DNA from: Parafrankia discariae
GTDB taxonomy: Bacteria > Actinomycetota > Actinomycetes > Frankiales > Frankiaceae
Assembly (NCBI RefSeq): GCF_000373365.1
Contig: NZ_KB891170.1
Location: 77,463-127,303 of the forward strand
Length of the DNA stretch: 49,841 nt
Direction: 5' to 3'
Part shown: positions 28,601-35,551 of the stretch, one piece after another
Position numbering within the stretch: position 1 is the first letter of the stretch
How the letters are laid out: each line of letters opens with the position of its first letter
Notes under the pieces: generated by a model
The model's database searches: none
Seen by the model: the letters and a program-made list of their open reading frames with translations, nothing else
Told to the model about the DNA's origin: nothing
Made by a program: the position numbers and the translations under genes

Positions 28601-31260
28601 AGGAGCTGACCCGGATCAATGCTGCGCAGCGAGCGCGGTGGTATTCCGTAGGCGAGCGCGTCGAACGGAATCCGCGGCAGGAATCCACCCCATTTGGACG
28701 GGGTTCGCCGGCCGGCGTCCTTCACGACCGATTCCGGGTCGTAGTAGAGCTCCGCGTCCCACCGTTCGGGTGACACCTCGGTTATCGCGTCGACACCGCC
28801 GACCACATTGGCCCAGTAGTCCTTCTCGTCGGAAGCCCGCGGAAACACCGCTGACATACCGACGATCGCGATGTCGAGCGACCGGGCCGCCTCGCGCACG
28901 GCGGCCACGGACCGGGCCGCGCGCCCGGCCCGGTCGCCGTCCGATGGCTGGCGGCCGACGGTCCCCTCGGCGCGGTCGGCCGCGGCTCCGTCGATCGCGG
29001 CGGCGCGCTCGGCGCCGCTCCCGGCGATGCGCTGGGCCGGCAGCACGGCGACCGACCCGGTCGGCTCGTCGACCCACCCGGCCGCCCGCTCGGCGACGAG
29101 CGCCGTGGCCTGCTCGGTCACCTCCGCGTGCAACCGGCCGATCGTCGTGCGGTCCGATCTCAGCGCCGCCACCTGGCCGATCATGAACATGCCGTCGGTG
29201 GCCTGCTCGCGGGGCCCGACCTCGACCAGCTGGCCACCCTCCCGGCGGACACCCCGGCTGGCGATCCGCAGCCGGCCCAGGTTGAGCGACTCGAGCTCGG
29301 CCCACATCTGCTTGCGCGCCACGCCGGCGGCCGTCAGCTCCTCGCGCCGGCGCAGGAAGGTGTGCACGAACTCGGACTCCACGCACCGGGTGGCGTGCCC
29401 GGGCGAGGTCTCCAGCAGCACGGTGCGGGTGGCGCCGATCGCCGCCTCCTGGAACCCGGGCATGATCGCGCCGTCGGCGACCGCCTCCTCGGTGAACAGG
29501 TAGGCCGTCCCCATGAGCACACCGACCCGCGCGCCGCGGTCGGCCAGCGGGGCCGCCGCCGCCGCGACCATGGCCGCCGAGCTCGCGTCATGGATCCCGC
29601 CCGCGAAGAGCACGTGGACGTCCTCCAGCGACCCCGGACCGTCACCGGCGGCCAGGGCGAAGGCGAGCAGGCGGGTGATCTGCGCCTCCCACAGCGAGAA
29701 GCTGGCCCGCGGCCCCACATGGCCGCCGCACTCGCGGCCCTCGAAGACGAACTTGCGCGCCCCGTCGGCGAGGAAGCGATCGAGCAGCCCCGGTGAGGGC
29801 ACATGCAGGAAGGTGTCGATGCCGGCGGCCTCCAGCGGTGCCGACTGGGCCGGTCGTCCGCCGGCGATCAGCGCGCAGGGCGGGCGTACCTCGTGCACCG
29901 CCTCGAGCTGGGCCGCGCGCACCTCGGGCGGCGCGAACCCGAGAATTCCCACGCCCCAGGGCAGGTCACCGAGCAGCTCGGCGGTCTCCGTCAGCAGCGC
30001 CCGGGTCGCCGCCCCGTCCAGCAGCGCGAGCGCGAGGAAGGGCAACCCGCCCGCGTCGGCCACCGAGCGGGCGAACCGCGCCCGGTCGCTGACCCTGGTC
30101 ATCGGTCCCTGCGCGACCGGGTAGCGCAGCCCGCGGGCGGCCGCGAACGGCGATCCCGGCGCGAGCGGCCGGTGCCGCGCCGCCGAGTCGAGAGCGGTCC
30201 GCACGGACTCCCGCACAGCCTGGACCAGGGCACTCGCCGACCCGTACCGGTCGGCCAGGTGGGCCGCCAGCGCGCCGTCCTGCCCGACGGGGAGAAGCTG
30301 CGTCCGCAGGTCGCGTCCGCCCAGCCGCAGCGCGACCGGGCGCTGGTCGCCACCGGCGGCGGATGCGGTGGCGCCCGGCACCATGGCCGCCGGCGCGGCG
30401 GGCCCGGTGGAGGTCAGCGCGGTGGACGTCAGCGCGCCGTCGGAGGCGAGTTCACCGCCGGTGTCCCGGAAGTCCGTGACCGGCTCGTCTCCGTTCCTGG
30501 GCGCACCCGGGCCGGCGGGCCAGCCGACCAGGCGGGCGACCGGTAGATCCGGGCGCACGTAGACGCGGTGGCCCTCGATCAGCGCGGTCTCGCTGCCGTC
30601 CATGGCGCGGACCGCGGCCGCCGTCTCGGTGGGCAGCTCCATCTCACGCACGAGCGCGAACTGCGAGTCCATGAGCACACCGACCGCTCCGCCGGCGATC
30701 GCCGCGGCGGCCGTGGCCGGACCAATGCCACCAGCAGCCCACACGGGGGCAACAGACCCGTCCCGACGTGTCGGCTTCGCGGCGATCAGGTGCTGTAGCA
30801 GAGTGAACGTCGTGAGGTCACCGACTCGTCCGCCGGCCTCATTACCGCGCGCGACGAGGCCGGCCGCGCCCGCCTCCAGCGCGCCCACCGCGTCAGCCAC
30901 GGACAGCACCTCGACGAGGACGCGCCGACCAGACCCGGCGGCCTCGGCCACCGCCCACGGGGCGTCCACCGCGAGCAGTACCGTGTCGACGCAGGCAGGC
31001 AGGTCACCGGTTTCGAGCGGGCAGCCCACGGGGACCCTGACCCCGAACGGCGCGGTCGACCAGGCGACCGCCGCGGCCAGCGACTCCCGGCCGCGGGCCG
31101 GGTCGAGGCCGAGATCGAGGATTCCCAGGCCGCCTGCGTGGCCGACCGCCGCCACCAGGTGCGGCGCGGGCTCACCGAACGGGCTGACGACGACGACCAG
31201 GTCCCGGTCTCCGGGCTCGACCGCGACGGGCCTCGGTCGGGCACTGAACGAGCTGCTCAT
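22654..31260 (-). CDS. Type I polyketide/lipid synthase PKS1: NPD-NPD-KS-AT-ACP-ACP-KR
   Basis: Encodes 2868 residues from ATG 31260, preceded by AGGAGG at ideal spacing. Domain order: an N-terminal nitronate-monooxygenase/PfaD-like flavin domain (about 25-260, GNEAGGRVG); a second one (about 370-720, GRECGGHVG); ketosynthase (about 793-1237; Cys985 in DAACASS, EAHATGT, KSQIGHTKCAAG); acyltransferase (about 1385-1700; FPGQGSQ, Ser1460 in GHSYGE, Arg in SRARAD, His in AFHSPV, so malonyl-type); two near-identical ACPs (Ser2032 and Ser2168, each in SIDSIKRTEIL, the form typical of PUFA-type synthases); and a ketoreductase (about 2370-2860; LTGGARGI, LFGSVAG, VDYAAAND). Together with the PKS2 dehydratase this gives full reduction capability in an iterative system. 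First gene of the locus; about 2 kb without genes lies upstream. Confidence 0.95.
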   Translation of the reverse strand: MSSSFSARPRPVAVEPGDRDLVVVVSPFGEPAPHLVAAVGHAGGLGILDLGLDPARGRESLAAAVAWSTAPFGVRVPVGCPLETGDLPACVDTVLLAVDAPWAVAEAAGSGRRVLVEVLSVADAVGALEAGAAGLVARGNEAGGRVGDLTTFTLLQHLIAAKPTRRDGSVAPVWAAGGIGPATAAAAIAGGAVGVLMDSQFALVREMELPTETAAAVRAMDGSETALIEGHRVYVRPDLPVARLVGWPAGPGAPRNGDEPVTDFRDTGGELASDGALTSTALTSTGPAAPAAMVPGATASAAGGDQRPVALRLGGRDLRTQLLPVGQDGALAAHLADRYGSASALVQAVRESVRTALDSAARHRPLAPGSPFAAARGLRYPVAQGPMTRVSDRARFARSVADAGGLPFLALALLDGAATRALLTETAELLGDLPWGVGILGFAPPEVRAAQLEAVHEVRPPCALIAGGRPAQSAPLEAAGIDTFLHVPSPGLLDRFLADGARKFVFEGRECGGHVGPRASFSLWEAQITRLLAFALAAGDGPGSLEDVHVLFAGGIHDASSAAMVAAAAAPLADRGARVGVLMGTAYLFTEEAVADGAIMPGFQEAAIGATRTVLLETSPGHATRCVESEFVHTFLRRREELTAAGVARKQMWAELESLNLGRLRIASRGVRREGGQLVEVGPREQATDGMFMIGQVAALRSDRTTIGRLHAEVTEQATALVAERAAGWVDEPTGSVAVLPAQRIAGSGAERAAAIDGAAADRAEGTVGRQPSDGDRAGRAARSVAAVREAARSLDIAIVGMSAVFPRASDEKDYWANVVGGVDAITEVSPERWDAELYYDPESVVKDAGRRTPSKWGGFLPRIPFDALAYGIPPRSLRSIDPGQLLALEVAARAIRDAGYESRPFDRRRASVVFGAESGSDLSTTYGFRSAHRAWVGELPAELEELLPELDEDSFPGMLANVIAGRVANRLDLGGLNFTVDAACASSLAALDAACKELTAGSSDMVLCGGVDTHSSVHDFLLFASVHALSPGGRCRSFDSGADGTSLGEGVAVVVLKRLADAQRDGDRIRAVIRSVAGSSDGRALGLTAPRKAGQVIALERAYATAGISPSEVGMLEAHATGTVVGDRTELATLTEVFTEHGAAVGQCAVGSVKSQIGHTKCAAGLAGLVKVARALETGVRPPTLHMDRPNPYWEQESSPFFFDDRARPWIAPAGRRHAGLSAFGFGGTNFHVVVSAYDKAPEPAHGLDRWPAELFVIRGRDRAAALRRLDRLAELARANEEAGRPYHLRDLARTAAEERGGPVRIAFVVDELDDLAAALDRAREPRSDSRLGVFVHPGDEAGTSDASATAGGGTGTSTEGGGAGPVAFLFPGQGSQRPGMLADLFVAFPRLRALLELAPDVAATMFPPAAFSDTERTAQAAALTDTRAAQPALGMAGLAVHDILAGLKIRPDHVAGHSYGELVALCAAGAYDRADLVRLSRARADAILAAADGDPGTMAAVSATADQIRDALGAPAADGTVAGVALANQNAPRQTVISGPTAAVDAAVARLKDAGHSARRIPVACAFHSPVIAGAADTLAGELAATAVGELTLPVWSNTTAAPYPRTPDGTRATLAGQVAAPVRFVEQIEAMYAAGVRVFVETGPGRVLSQLTAKILAGRPHRVVATDAPGEHGLRRLLLAVAELAAAGVELDPSALFAGRDTRTVPADGMPRRPGWLIDGAYVRTGQGGYLPGGLRPARRVPPVVPVVPAVEAAPAEWAAEPGRPMAVEASTARTGGSGDTDRQDGPGAWRVFAPGPVGAGGSAGGTPVDGPQMMNGHANGHVNGHRDGWYPGPNGSGAAFAAAGASPVEPAVAGRPAGPAPVTGPADTAVLEFLRTGRDLVAAQRDVLLTYLGGAAAATPVDHDAGRWAQAAPLPAPVAPAAVLPPATPVAPAVPATPAVPATPAASATPAVHAAPAVSAVAAPAAAASPALAVPAVVGVPVGGGGSVGLSAEAVADAVVGVIADLTGYPVEMLEPDLDLEADLSIDSIKRTEILGELAGRVGLAGVGAGDVDESVVEELAAVKTVRGIVSWIVERQSADPAADRSADPAYDTAPAALPATASSATSSPAPAVVGVPVGGGGSVGLSAEAVADAVVGVIADLTGYPVEMLEPDLDLEADLSIDSIKRTEILGELAGRVGLAGVGAGDVDESVVEELAAVKTVRGIVSWIVERQSADPAADRSADPAVDRSADQAVTAGGGAGHGAGPGAAAGAGRARPGQVEVPEQSHAERWSAVPAAVPATAAAKATPAAAATAVPVPAGAPVMSARLAAPIGAPPAGVRSAGTASAPDGWGVLSAPRGATDPVFAERVPLRRFVVESTELAPLPSWDDIVAAGRTAVLDGARFAVVDGGLGIGLALSSLLEQAGAQVRIISANDAALGELVASGIGADGLFWAASTEGSAGPTGGLPAAFPALRAAALAGVRRLVAVTGLGGDLGRNGEIGDPGPGAGMAGLLRTLARELPDLLIRLVDVHPKAQPRRIAENLLAEMLTPDAPVVVGYRDGVRIAPELRMVDLAAVTGGPDAPAAGAPRAAAVPPGLDGSGVVLLTGGARGITARTALALAGATGCAVELIGRTPVPDAPEDEATVGAFDPPALRRALIAAGVRRPAEIEARIGRILAEREIRATLGALREVAASVRYHPVDVRDVTAVAGVVADVYARHGRLDGVVHGAGVLEDRLLRDKSPESFDRVFRTKVDGARALLDALRPDVGFVVLFGSVAGVFGNRGQVDYAAANDALDALAHTASARFAGRVVSVDWGPWGTDTVAGRGMVSAELSREYARRGIGLIDPGEGVAALLRELGEPVAAAPTQVVYMCAGVGSFDG
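24572..24919 (-). repeat. 348-bp perfect direct repeat, copy B (second ACP domain of PKS1)
   Basis: Identical base for base to 24980-25327 (offset 408 bp, equal to 136 codons). It encodes the whole second ACP with its SIDSIKR motif. The coding strand here uses many GAT, GGT, GCT, CTT, TTG and GTG codons, in contrast to the GAC/GGC/GCC/CTC bias on both sides. Confidence 0.97.
24980..25327 (-). repeat. 348-bp perfect direct repeat, copy A (first ACP domain of PKS1)
   Basis: Identical to 24572-24919 with no silent differences. The copies are separated by 60 bp of linker that has the normal codon bias of the gene. Identity at third positions implies recent duplication or ongoing gene conversion. 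Confidence 0.97.
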
Positions 31261-32445
31261 CGGATGCTCCTCCTGGCCAGGCACCACCGTGATCGGCGAC
31301 GACCGGGAACGGTTGCCGCCGGCACCGGCCGGCGGGCCGGGGTCGGATTCGGGCGGGCTCGGCCGGCGGGCGCCGGTGAACCACTGGGGAGATCGCTGAC
31401 CGGCCGCCGCTGATCTGCGCGCCTCGAGGTAGTCCGGTCCCGGCGTCGTGGGGCGATCGGCACATCAGGCAGGTGCAACTCCATATGAGGGACAGAACCG
31501 GCGACCGGCTCGGACTCCCCGCCGCAGGCGACGATGACGATTTGGTTGTGGTGACTGCGGCCCGGCCCGATCGACTCACCCGAGGCAGCGGACGTGCGCG
31601 AAATACTAGCCCGTCCGGACGAGGTCTCCACAAGCAGGTCACGTCGCGAAACGATCAGGTACCCCGGCTCATCACCCGGACACACGGCCGAACACACGGA
31701 ACGCGGCGCGCGACGGCGCGCCGGGATCTTCTGGCCCGCCCTGCCGGGCGTGTTGTCCGGCTCTGCGGACAGCGCGCGTTTCGCCGTACATCCGATGTTC
31801 GCCGCGACGATGCCGTACACATGCCTGCAATGACTACGATTCGACGGCTGGCCCGAATTTATTCCGGCACGGTCCCAGAGTGACACGTCATACCGTCCGG
31901 GTGCGGAGCGTCGGTGATCGAAACCATCGGGAATCAGTGTCAACTTTCCCTGACCGGGCACCGCGGCCTCGACGGTGGACCACGCCCGAATCCCATGACA
32001 TGACATTCATCCAGCCGTTCCTCCGGTGACGATCTGGAGCAGCCGCCGATCCCGGCCTGAGCCGGACGGACACGGCGTCGACAGACTCGTCTCTTCTGAC
32101 CCCCACATACGCAGTGACATGACCCGTTCAACCTAGTCACCCTTGGCGAGCAGCCGCAAGCATAAGCGCTGCCCATTTCCCTCGCCCATCTTGGAGTCGC
32201 CCCCTCGGGCACGACAAATACCCAGTTCACAGGGGCTTTTCCCACGCGATCAGGGCACCGCGCGGATGCCATCCGGGCTCCGGCGAGCCACACGGGACCA
32301 CGGGGAGCATTCCGCGAAGAGGCCGGGCAGGCGGCGAGACCACCCGAAGTAACTAGAGCCAGGTCACTGCCAGGAAGCCCATCCGCCAGAGTGCGTGAAC
32401 GACTCTCCCGAGTCCTGCGTGGATGTCCGACCAGGACCCAGAAGA

Positions 32446-32542
32446 CGCGTCGGGTCAGGAGCGCGTCGGGTCAGGAGCGCGTCACCCGGAAGCGCGTCAC
32501 GTCAGGAGCGCCATCTCAGGGCGTGTCGGGTCAGGGCGTGGC
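32446..32542. repeat. Degenerate 15-16 bp repeats (GCGCGTCGGGTCAGGA)
   Basis: Two exact head-to-tail copies of CGCGTCGGGTCAGGA(G) at 32446-32476 are followed by decaying copies (GCGCGTCACCCGGA, GCGCGTCACGTCAGGA, GCGTGTCGGGTCAGG). There are no spacers of constant length, so this is a tandem minisatellite and not a CRISPR array. Confidence 0.8.
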
Positions 32543-32696
32543 CGAGGCGACGGCACGGCGCCGACAACAGCGAAGGCGGCAGAGACACGACGCCGACGGC
32601 AGCGGCGACGGTCACCGCCCGCCGCCAGGGGTCAGGGGGTCACGACCTGCCGCGAAGGCCTGTCACACGCACCCGCCGCTGCGGGGCGCCCATGCG

Positions 32697-32766
32697 GCGG
32701 GGGCGGGGCGGCGGGGGCGGGGCGGCGGGGGCGGGGCGGCGGGGGCGGGGCGGCGGGGGCGGGGCC
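32697..32766. repeat. Five-copy 14-bp G-rich tandem repeat (GCGGGGGCGGGGCG)
   Basis: Five consecutive copies at 32697, 32711, 32725, 32739 and 32753; only the last base of the last copy differs. The plus strand alternates G5 and G4 runs separated by one to three bases, a classic G-quadruplex-capable pattern. Confidence 0.93.
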
Positions 32767-33333
32767 GCGGTCGCGGTCGCGGGGCTCGGCACCCGCCGGA
32801 ACTTCGCGGGGAAGGACGACCGAACTGTCACAACGGACGGTCAATCCATCCGGTTCCATGCGGACCGCTCCCCGGCGGCGACCGCCGTCGCGGGCCGGCC
32901 GATCGCCGGCCGGCCCGCCACGCCGAACATGTGACTGCGAGTTGCTTCGACGTTCACCCGCGGCGGATGACCGGGAGGGGCGGTCCCGGCCCCACCGGTC
33001 TCCCGTCGGGGTGCGCGGACGCGCCGCGCGCCGGGCGGGCGGGCGCGATCCGGTGTGTGCCGCCTGGGCGCCGATCTCTCGACGTCCGGGCGTTGTCGGA
33101 CCGTGGGCTGGTCCGACGACCCTGCCGGGCAGGCCGGCCGGGGCGTTGCTATCCGGGCGCTGGCGGCCCGGAGGGTGCAGGTCGGGCGAACCCGCACGGA
33201 CAGTCATGAACAGGTTGTGCGCAGGAGAGCGATCGGCACCGGGTGGGCACCCCGCACCGCCCGCTCGCGCGCCGCCGGTCCGCGGACCCGCGGACGCTCC
33301 GGCCACGACTGGCCGGACTATGACGGCCCCCGG

Positions 33334-34377
33334 CTACGGACGGGGCAGTCCCGGCGCCGGCATCGAGCCCATCTCACGCTGCCAGGCGAGCGCGAGCTGG
33401 GTGCGGTTGGAGCAACCGGTCGCCACGAGCGCGTGCGTCAGGTGATGCTTGACGGTGTCGATGCTGATGCAGAGGGCCTCCGCCACCTGCCGGTTCGACT
33501 GGCCTTCCGCCACCAGGCGAACGACGTCGCGCTCCCGGGCGGAGAGCTTCGCCGTCACGGCCGGACCCGGGTTCACCCGGATGTAGAAACGCAGCAGGTT
33601 GCCGAGATGGCGGGCGAGCACGGCACCCACCGCGCGGTCCCGCGGCCCGAAGGCACCCGGCCGCGGGTCCAGCAGGGAGACGACGGCGCCGACACCGCCG
33701 GACCCGGCGAGCCTGATCAGCAGCTTCGCGTGGATTCCGTGGGCGCGCAGGAAGCGCTCCAGCCGCAGCCGGACCTCGGGCCGGTCGGGCACCCCGATCT
33801 CGTCGAGTGTGACCAGGCCGCGCTCCCACATCAGCCGCAGGCTCTCCGGGTCGTTGAAGACCTCGAGGCTACGGTAGCGCTCCAGGAAGGGCCCGGCCAT
33901 GCGCAGCGCGAGACCGCGCCCGGTCGGGCGGGCGTCCTGGAAGGTCGACTGCGGGGACGAGCCGAGGAAGAACGCCGAGTGGCGGTAGCCGAGGTGGCGG
34001 GCCATCCCGTCGAGCGCCGCCTCACGGAACGCCGGCAGCGACGCCGCCCGTTCGCAGTCCTCGACGACGCGGAGCACGCCGCGCAGCTCCGCCGCGCCGA
34101 GCGCCAGATCCCGCGGCACCTGCGGCCCGCGGGCCGGGACGGGGGCGCGGCCGGGCAGCCCCGCCGCGACCGCGCCGGGACGCATCCGGGCGCCCGGGTG
34201 GCCCACCGCGGATGTCGCCGAGATCGGCGCGTGCCGCGTCGTGGGAGCCCGGTGCGGGGCCGCCACGCCGGGCGGCCGGGCAACCCCCGCCGATGTGTCC
34301 ATCGTCACGGCGAGTCGGCCGGAGGCCGGATGGCCGCTGGGGCTACCATCGGGATTGCTGAGCATTCGGTCAGTCAC
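33334..34377 (-). CDS. LuxR-family transcriptional regulator
   Basis: Encodes 347 residues from GTG 34377, with GGAGG five bases upstream. The C-terminal HTH_LUXR domain (about residues 275-330) begins LSARERDVVRLVAEGQSNRQ and has the recognition-helix part SIDTVKHHLTHAL. The middle (about 120-260) looks like a GAF-type sensory domain (LGYRHSAFFLGSS to AVGAVLARHLGNLLRFY). The first 90 residues are disordered and Pro/Ala-rich. No receiver Asp or ATPase motif is present, so it probably responds directly to a ligand or partner protein. It is the nearest regulator to the PKS locus on the same strand, about 2 kb upstream of PKS1, and is a candidate regulator of it; that link is positional only. 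Confidence 0.92.
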   Translation of the reverse strand: MTDRMLSNPDGSPSGHPASGRLAVTMDTSAGVARPPGVAAPHRAPTTRHAPISATSAVGHPGARMRPGAVAAGLPGRAPVPARGPQVPRDLALGAAELRGVLRVVEDCERAASLPAFREAALDGMARHLGYRHSAFFLGSSPQSTFQDARPTGRGLALRMAGPFLERYRSLEVFNDPESLRLMWERGLVTLDEIGVPDRPEVRLRLERFLRAHGIHAKLLIRLAGSGGVGAVVSLLDPRPGAFGPRDRAVGAVLARHLGNLLRFYIRVNPGPAVTAKLSARERDVVRLVAEGQSNRQVAEALCISIDTVKHHLTHALVATGCSNRTQLALAWQREMGSMPAPGLPRP

Positions 34378-34824
34378 ACATGCCTCCGGGGGCAGACCGA
34401 CACCAGGTCACTGGCCGGTAGTCGCGAATCAGCCGGCTTATTTCCGGCCAAGCTGGACATGTTCGGCAAGCCTAGGGCCGCGACTACCCAGATGCCAGCC
34501 TGCGAAGCCTAGTTTCTGACGCCTGATAAGCCTGACTGGCTTATGTGAATAATGAACCTCAGTTCGTGCGTCATTTCGCCGCGGGACACCGTTGATCGTC
34601 ACGACTGCGCCACACACAGTCACATCAACGCAGCACCTCCACCACCCAAAGGTGCCAGCAACCGCCCTCAAATTGGCCCGGTCCGACCACCACCTCCACC
34701 TTCGGCTGCGCGTGTGTAACCGGCTGCCACAGAGGGTAGTTTTCTCACCGAACGTATAACTGACGATCACATTCGATCACCGTTGCGGCCGGCCCACCAG
34801 GCCCGCCGAAATGAGGTGAAGCGA
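34378..34824. other. Divergent regulatory intergenic region, lower GC
   Basis: About 450 bp between the LuxR gene and the divergent small membrane-protein gene, clearly less GC-rich than its surroundings (especially 34430-34600 and 34690-34775). It contains the dyad ATAAGCC-TGACT-GGCTTAT at 34526-34544, a plausible regulator binding site or small hairpin, and several TTGATCGTCACGAC-like sequences. No gene or confident promoter was identified. Confidence 0.5.
34526..34544. promoter_or_regulatory. Perfect 7-bp dyad, candidate operator
   Basis: ATAAGCC and GGCTTAT flank a five-base centre TGACT. It lies about 150 bp upstream of the LuxR start, in a lower-GC stretch between divergent genes, a typical place for an operator. 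It could also be a weak hairpin. No second copy was found near the PKS1 start. Confidence 0.35.
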
Positions 34825-35496
34825 GTGACGACCGGATTCGCGATCTTCCTCATCGCCGCGGGCGCAACCCTCCGCTATGCGTTGTCCTATCGGTTGACCG
34901 GCATCGACCTGCGGGTCCTCGGTTCGATCATCATGCTGGCCGGCGGAGCGACGCTGATCGTCTGCCTCGGGCGCGGTCTGCGTCCGCCGCGCCGCCGCCG
35001 GCCGGCCGCGGTCGCCGCGACTCTTCCGCTTCCTCCCTTTCCCCCGCGTCCCCCCTCGGTGGATGGCACGACCGATCGGTTCTGGCCGCGGGCCGACGCT
35101 GAAGGATTCGGGACAGAGGAGCCAACCGGATTTCGTTTCCCGGCCGGTGGACCACCCCCGGACCACCATCCCCACCCGGGGATCCCCGCCGGGTGGGAGG
35201 ACCTCGGCCCCAGCGGTTTCCCCGGCCCCGCCGGGCCGGTCGACGGCACCGGGTGCCCCCACGAAGGTGGTCCCGAGTGGTGGGGTGCCGGAGAGAGTCC
35301 GCCCCGCTCAGACGTCGCACCGGGGTGGTGCGACACCGGCCCGGGCCTGGCCGCGCCGCAAGGTGGCGGGCCCGCCGTGGGCGGCCCAGGCCGCGTCGAG
35401 GAGCCCGGCGAGCCCGCCCGTCACCTGCCTCCCAGAGCCGGGTGGCACCCCGACGACGCGGGCTGGCCCGACGAGACGCGCCGCCCGGCGGGCTGA
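34825..35496 (+). CDS. Small two-helix membrane protein with long Pro/Gly-rich tail (DUF6458-like head)
   Basis: Encodes 223 residues from GTG 34825, chosen because GAGGTGAAG sits just upstream and the hydrophobic domain starts at once. Residues about 3-20 (GFAIFLIAAGATLRYAL) and about 26-50 (GIDLRVLGSIIMLAGGATLIV) form two transmembrane segments with the RLTGIDLRVLG turn typical of the DUF6458-like actinobacterial membrane proteins. The remaining 165 residues are Pro/Gly/Asp-rich, without predicted fold, and presumably cytoplasmic. It is divergent from the LuxR gene and convergent with the LAL regulator. The tail could be poorly conserved; the head is the reliable part. Confidence 0.75.
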   Translation: MTTGFAIFLIAAGATLRYALSYRLTGIDLRVLGSIIMLAGGATLIVCLGRGLRPPRRRRPAAVAATLPLPPFPPRPPSVDGTTDRFWPRADAEGFGTEEPTGFRFPAGGPPPDHHPHPGIPAGWEDLGPSGFPGPAGPVDGTGCPHEGGPEWWGAGESPPRSDVAPGWCDTGPGLAAPQGGGPAVGGPGRVEEPGEPARHLPPRAGWHPDDAGWPDETRRPAG

Positions 35497-35502
35497 CGGC
35501 AT

Positions 35503-35551
35503 GTGCCGATCCCAACAGGTGCCGATGACCACAGGTGGCCGATCACAGCAG
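35503..35551. repeat. Three imperfect 16-17 bp repeats over the LAL stop codon
   Basis: GTGCCGATCCCAACAG (35503-35518), GTGCCGATGACCACAG (35519-35534) and GTGGCCGATCACAGCAG (35535-35551) lie head to tail. The third includes the stop codon of the LAL regulator (35543-35545). Confidence 0.75.

Larger units (their letters stand above)
31261..33333. other. Long gene-free region upstream of the PKS locus
   Basis: Just over 2 kb with no frame I accept as a gene: all frames are short, lack family similarity or are dominated by Arg/Pro/Gly. It must include the PKS1 promoter (near 31261-31500). Base composition is uneven, with lower-GC stretches around 31590-31880 and 32100-32300. It then holds degenerate 15-bp repeats (32446-32542) and a G-rich 14-bp tandem array (32697-32766). 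The 31750-31770 stretch has a weak TGTCCG/CGGACA dyad. I could not identify an operator or a confident promoter. Confidence 0.6.

Noticed and set aside
12669-31260. Enediyne polyketide locus
   Set aside because: Enediyne PKS proteins put KS-AT-ACP-KR-DH-PPTase on one chain and come with conserved companion genes and a hot-dog thioesterase. Here the domains are split, NPD enoyl reductases are fused, and no such companion genes are present in the window.
17307-31260. Classical modular (macrolide-type) PKS
   Set aside because: There is no repeated module structure and no docking or C-terminal thioesterase domains; tandem SIDSIKR ACPs and NPD reductases point to an iterative lipid synthase.
31473-31883. 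Possible plus-strand gene divergent from PKS1
   Set aside because: The frame has no recognisable family or Shine-Dalgarno sequence, and its composition is not typical of coding DNA in this genome.
32446-32766. CRISPR array
   Set aside because: The repeats are contiguous or decayed with no unique spacers of constant length, and no cas genes are nearby.
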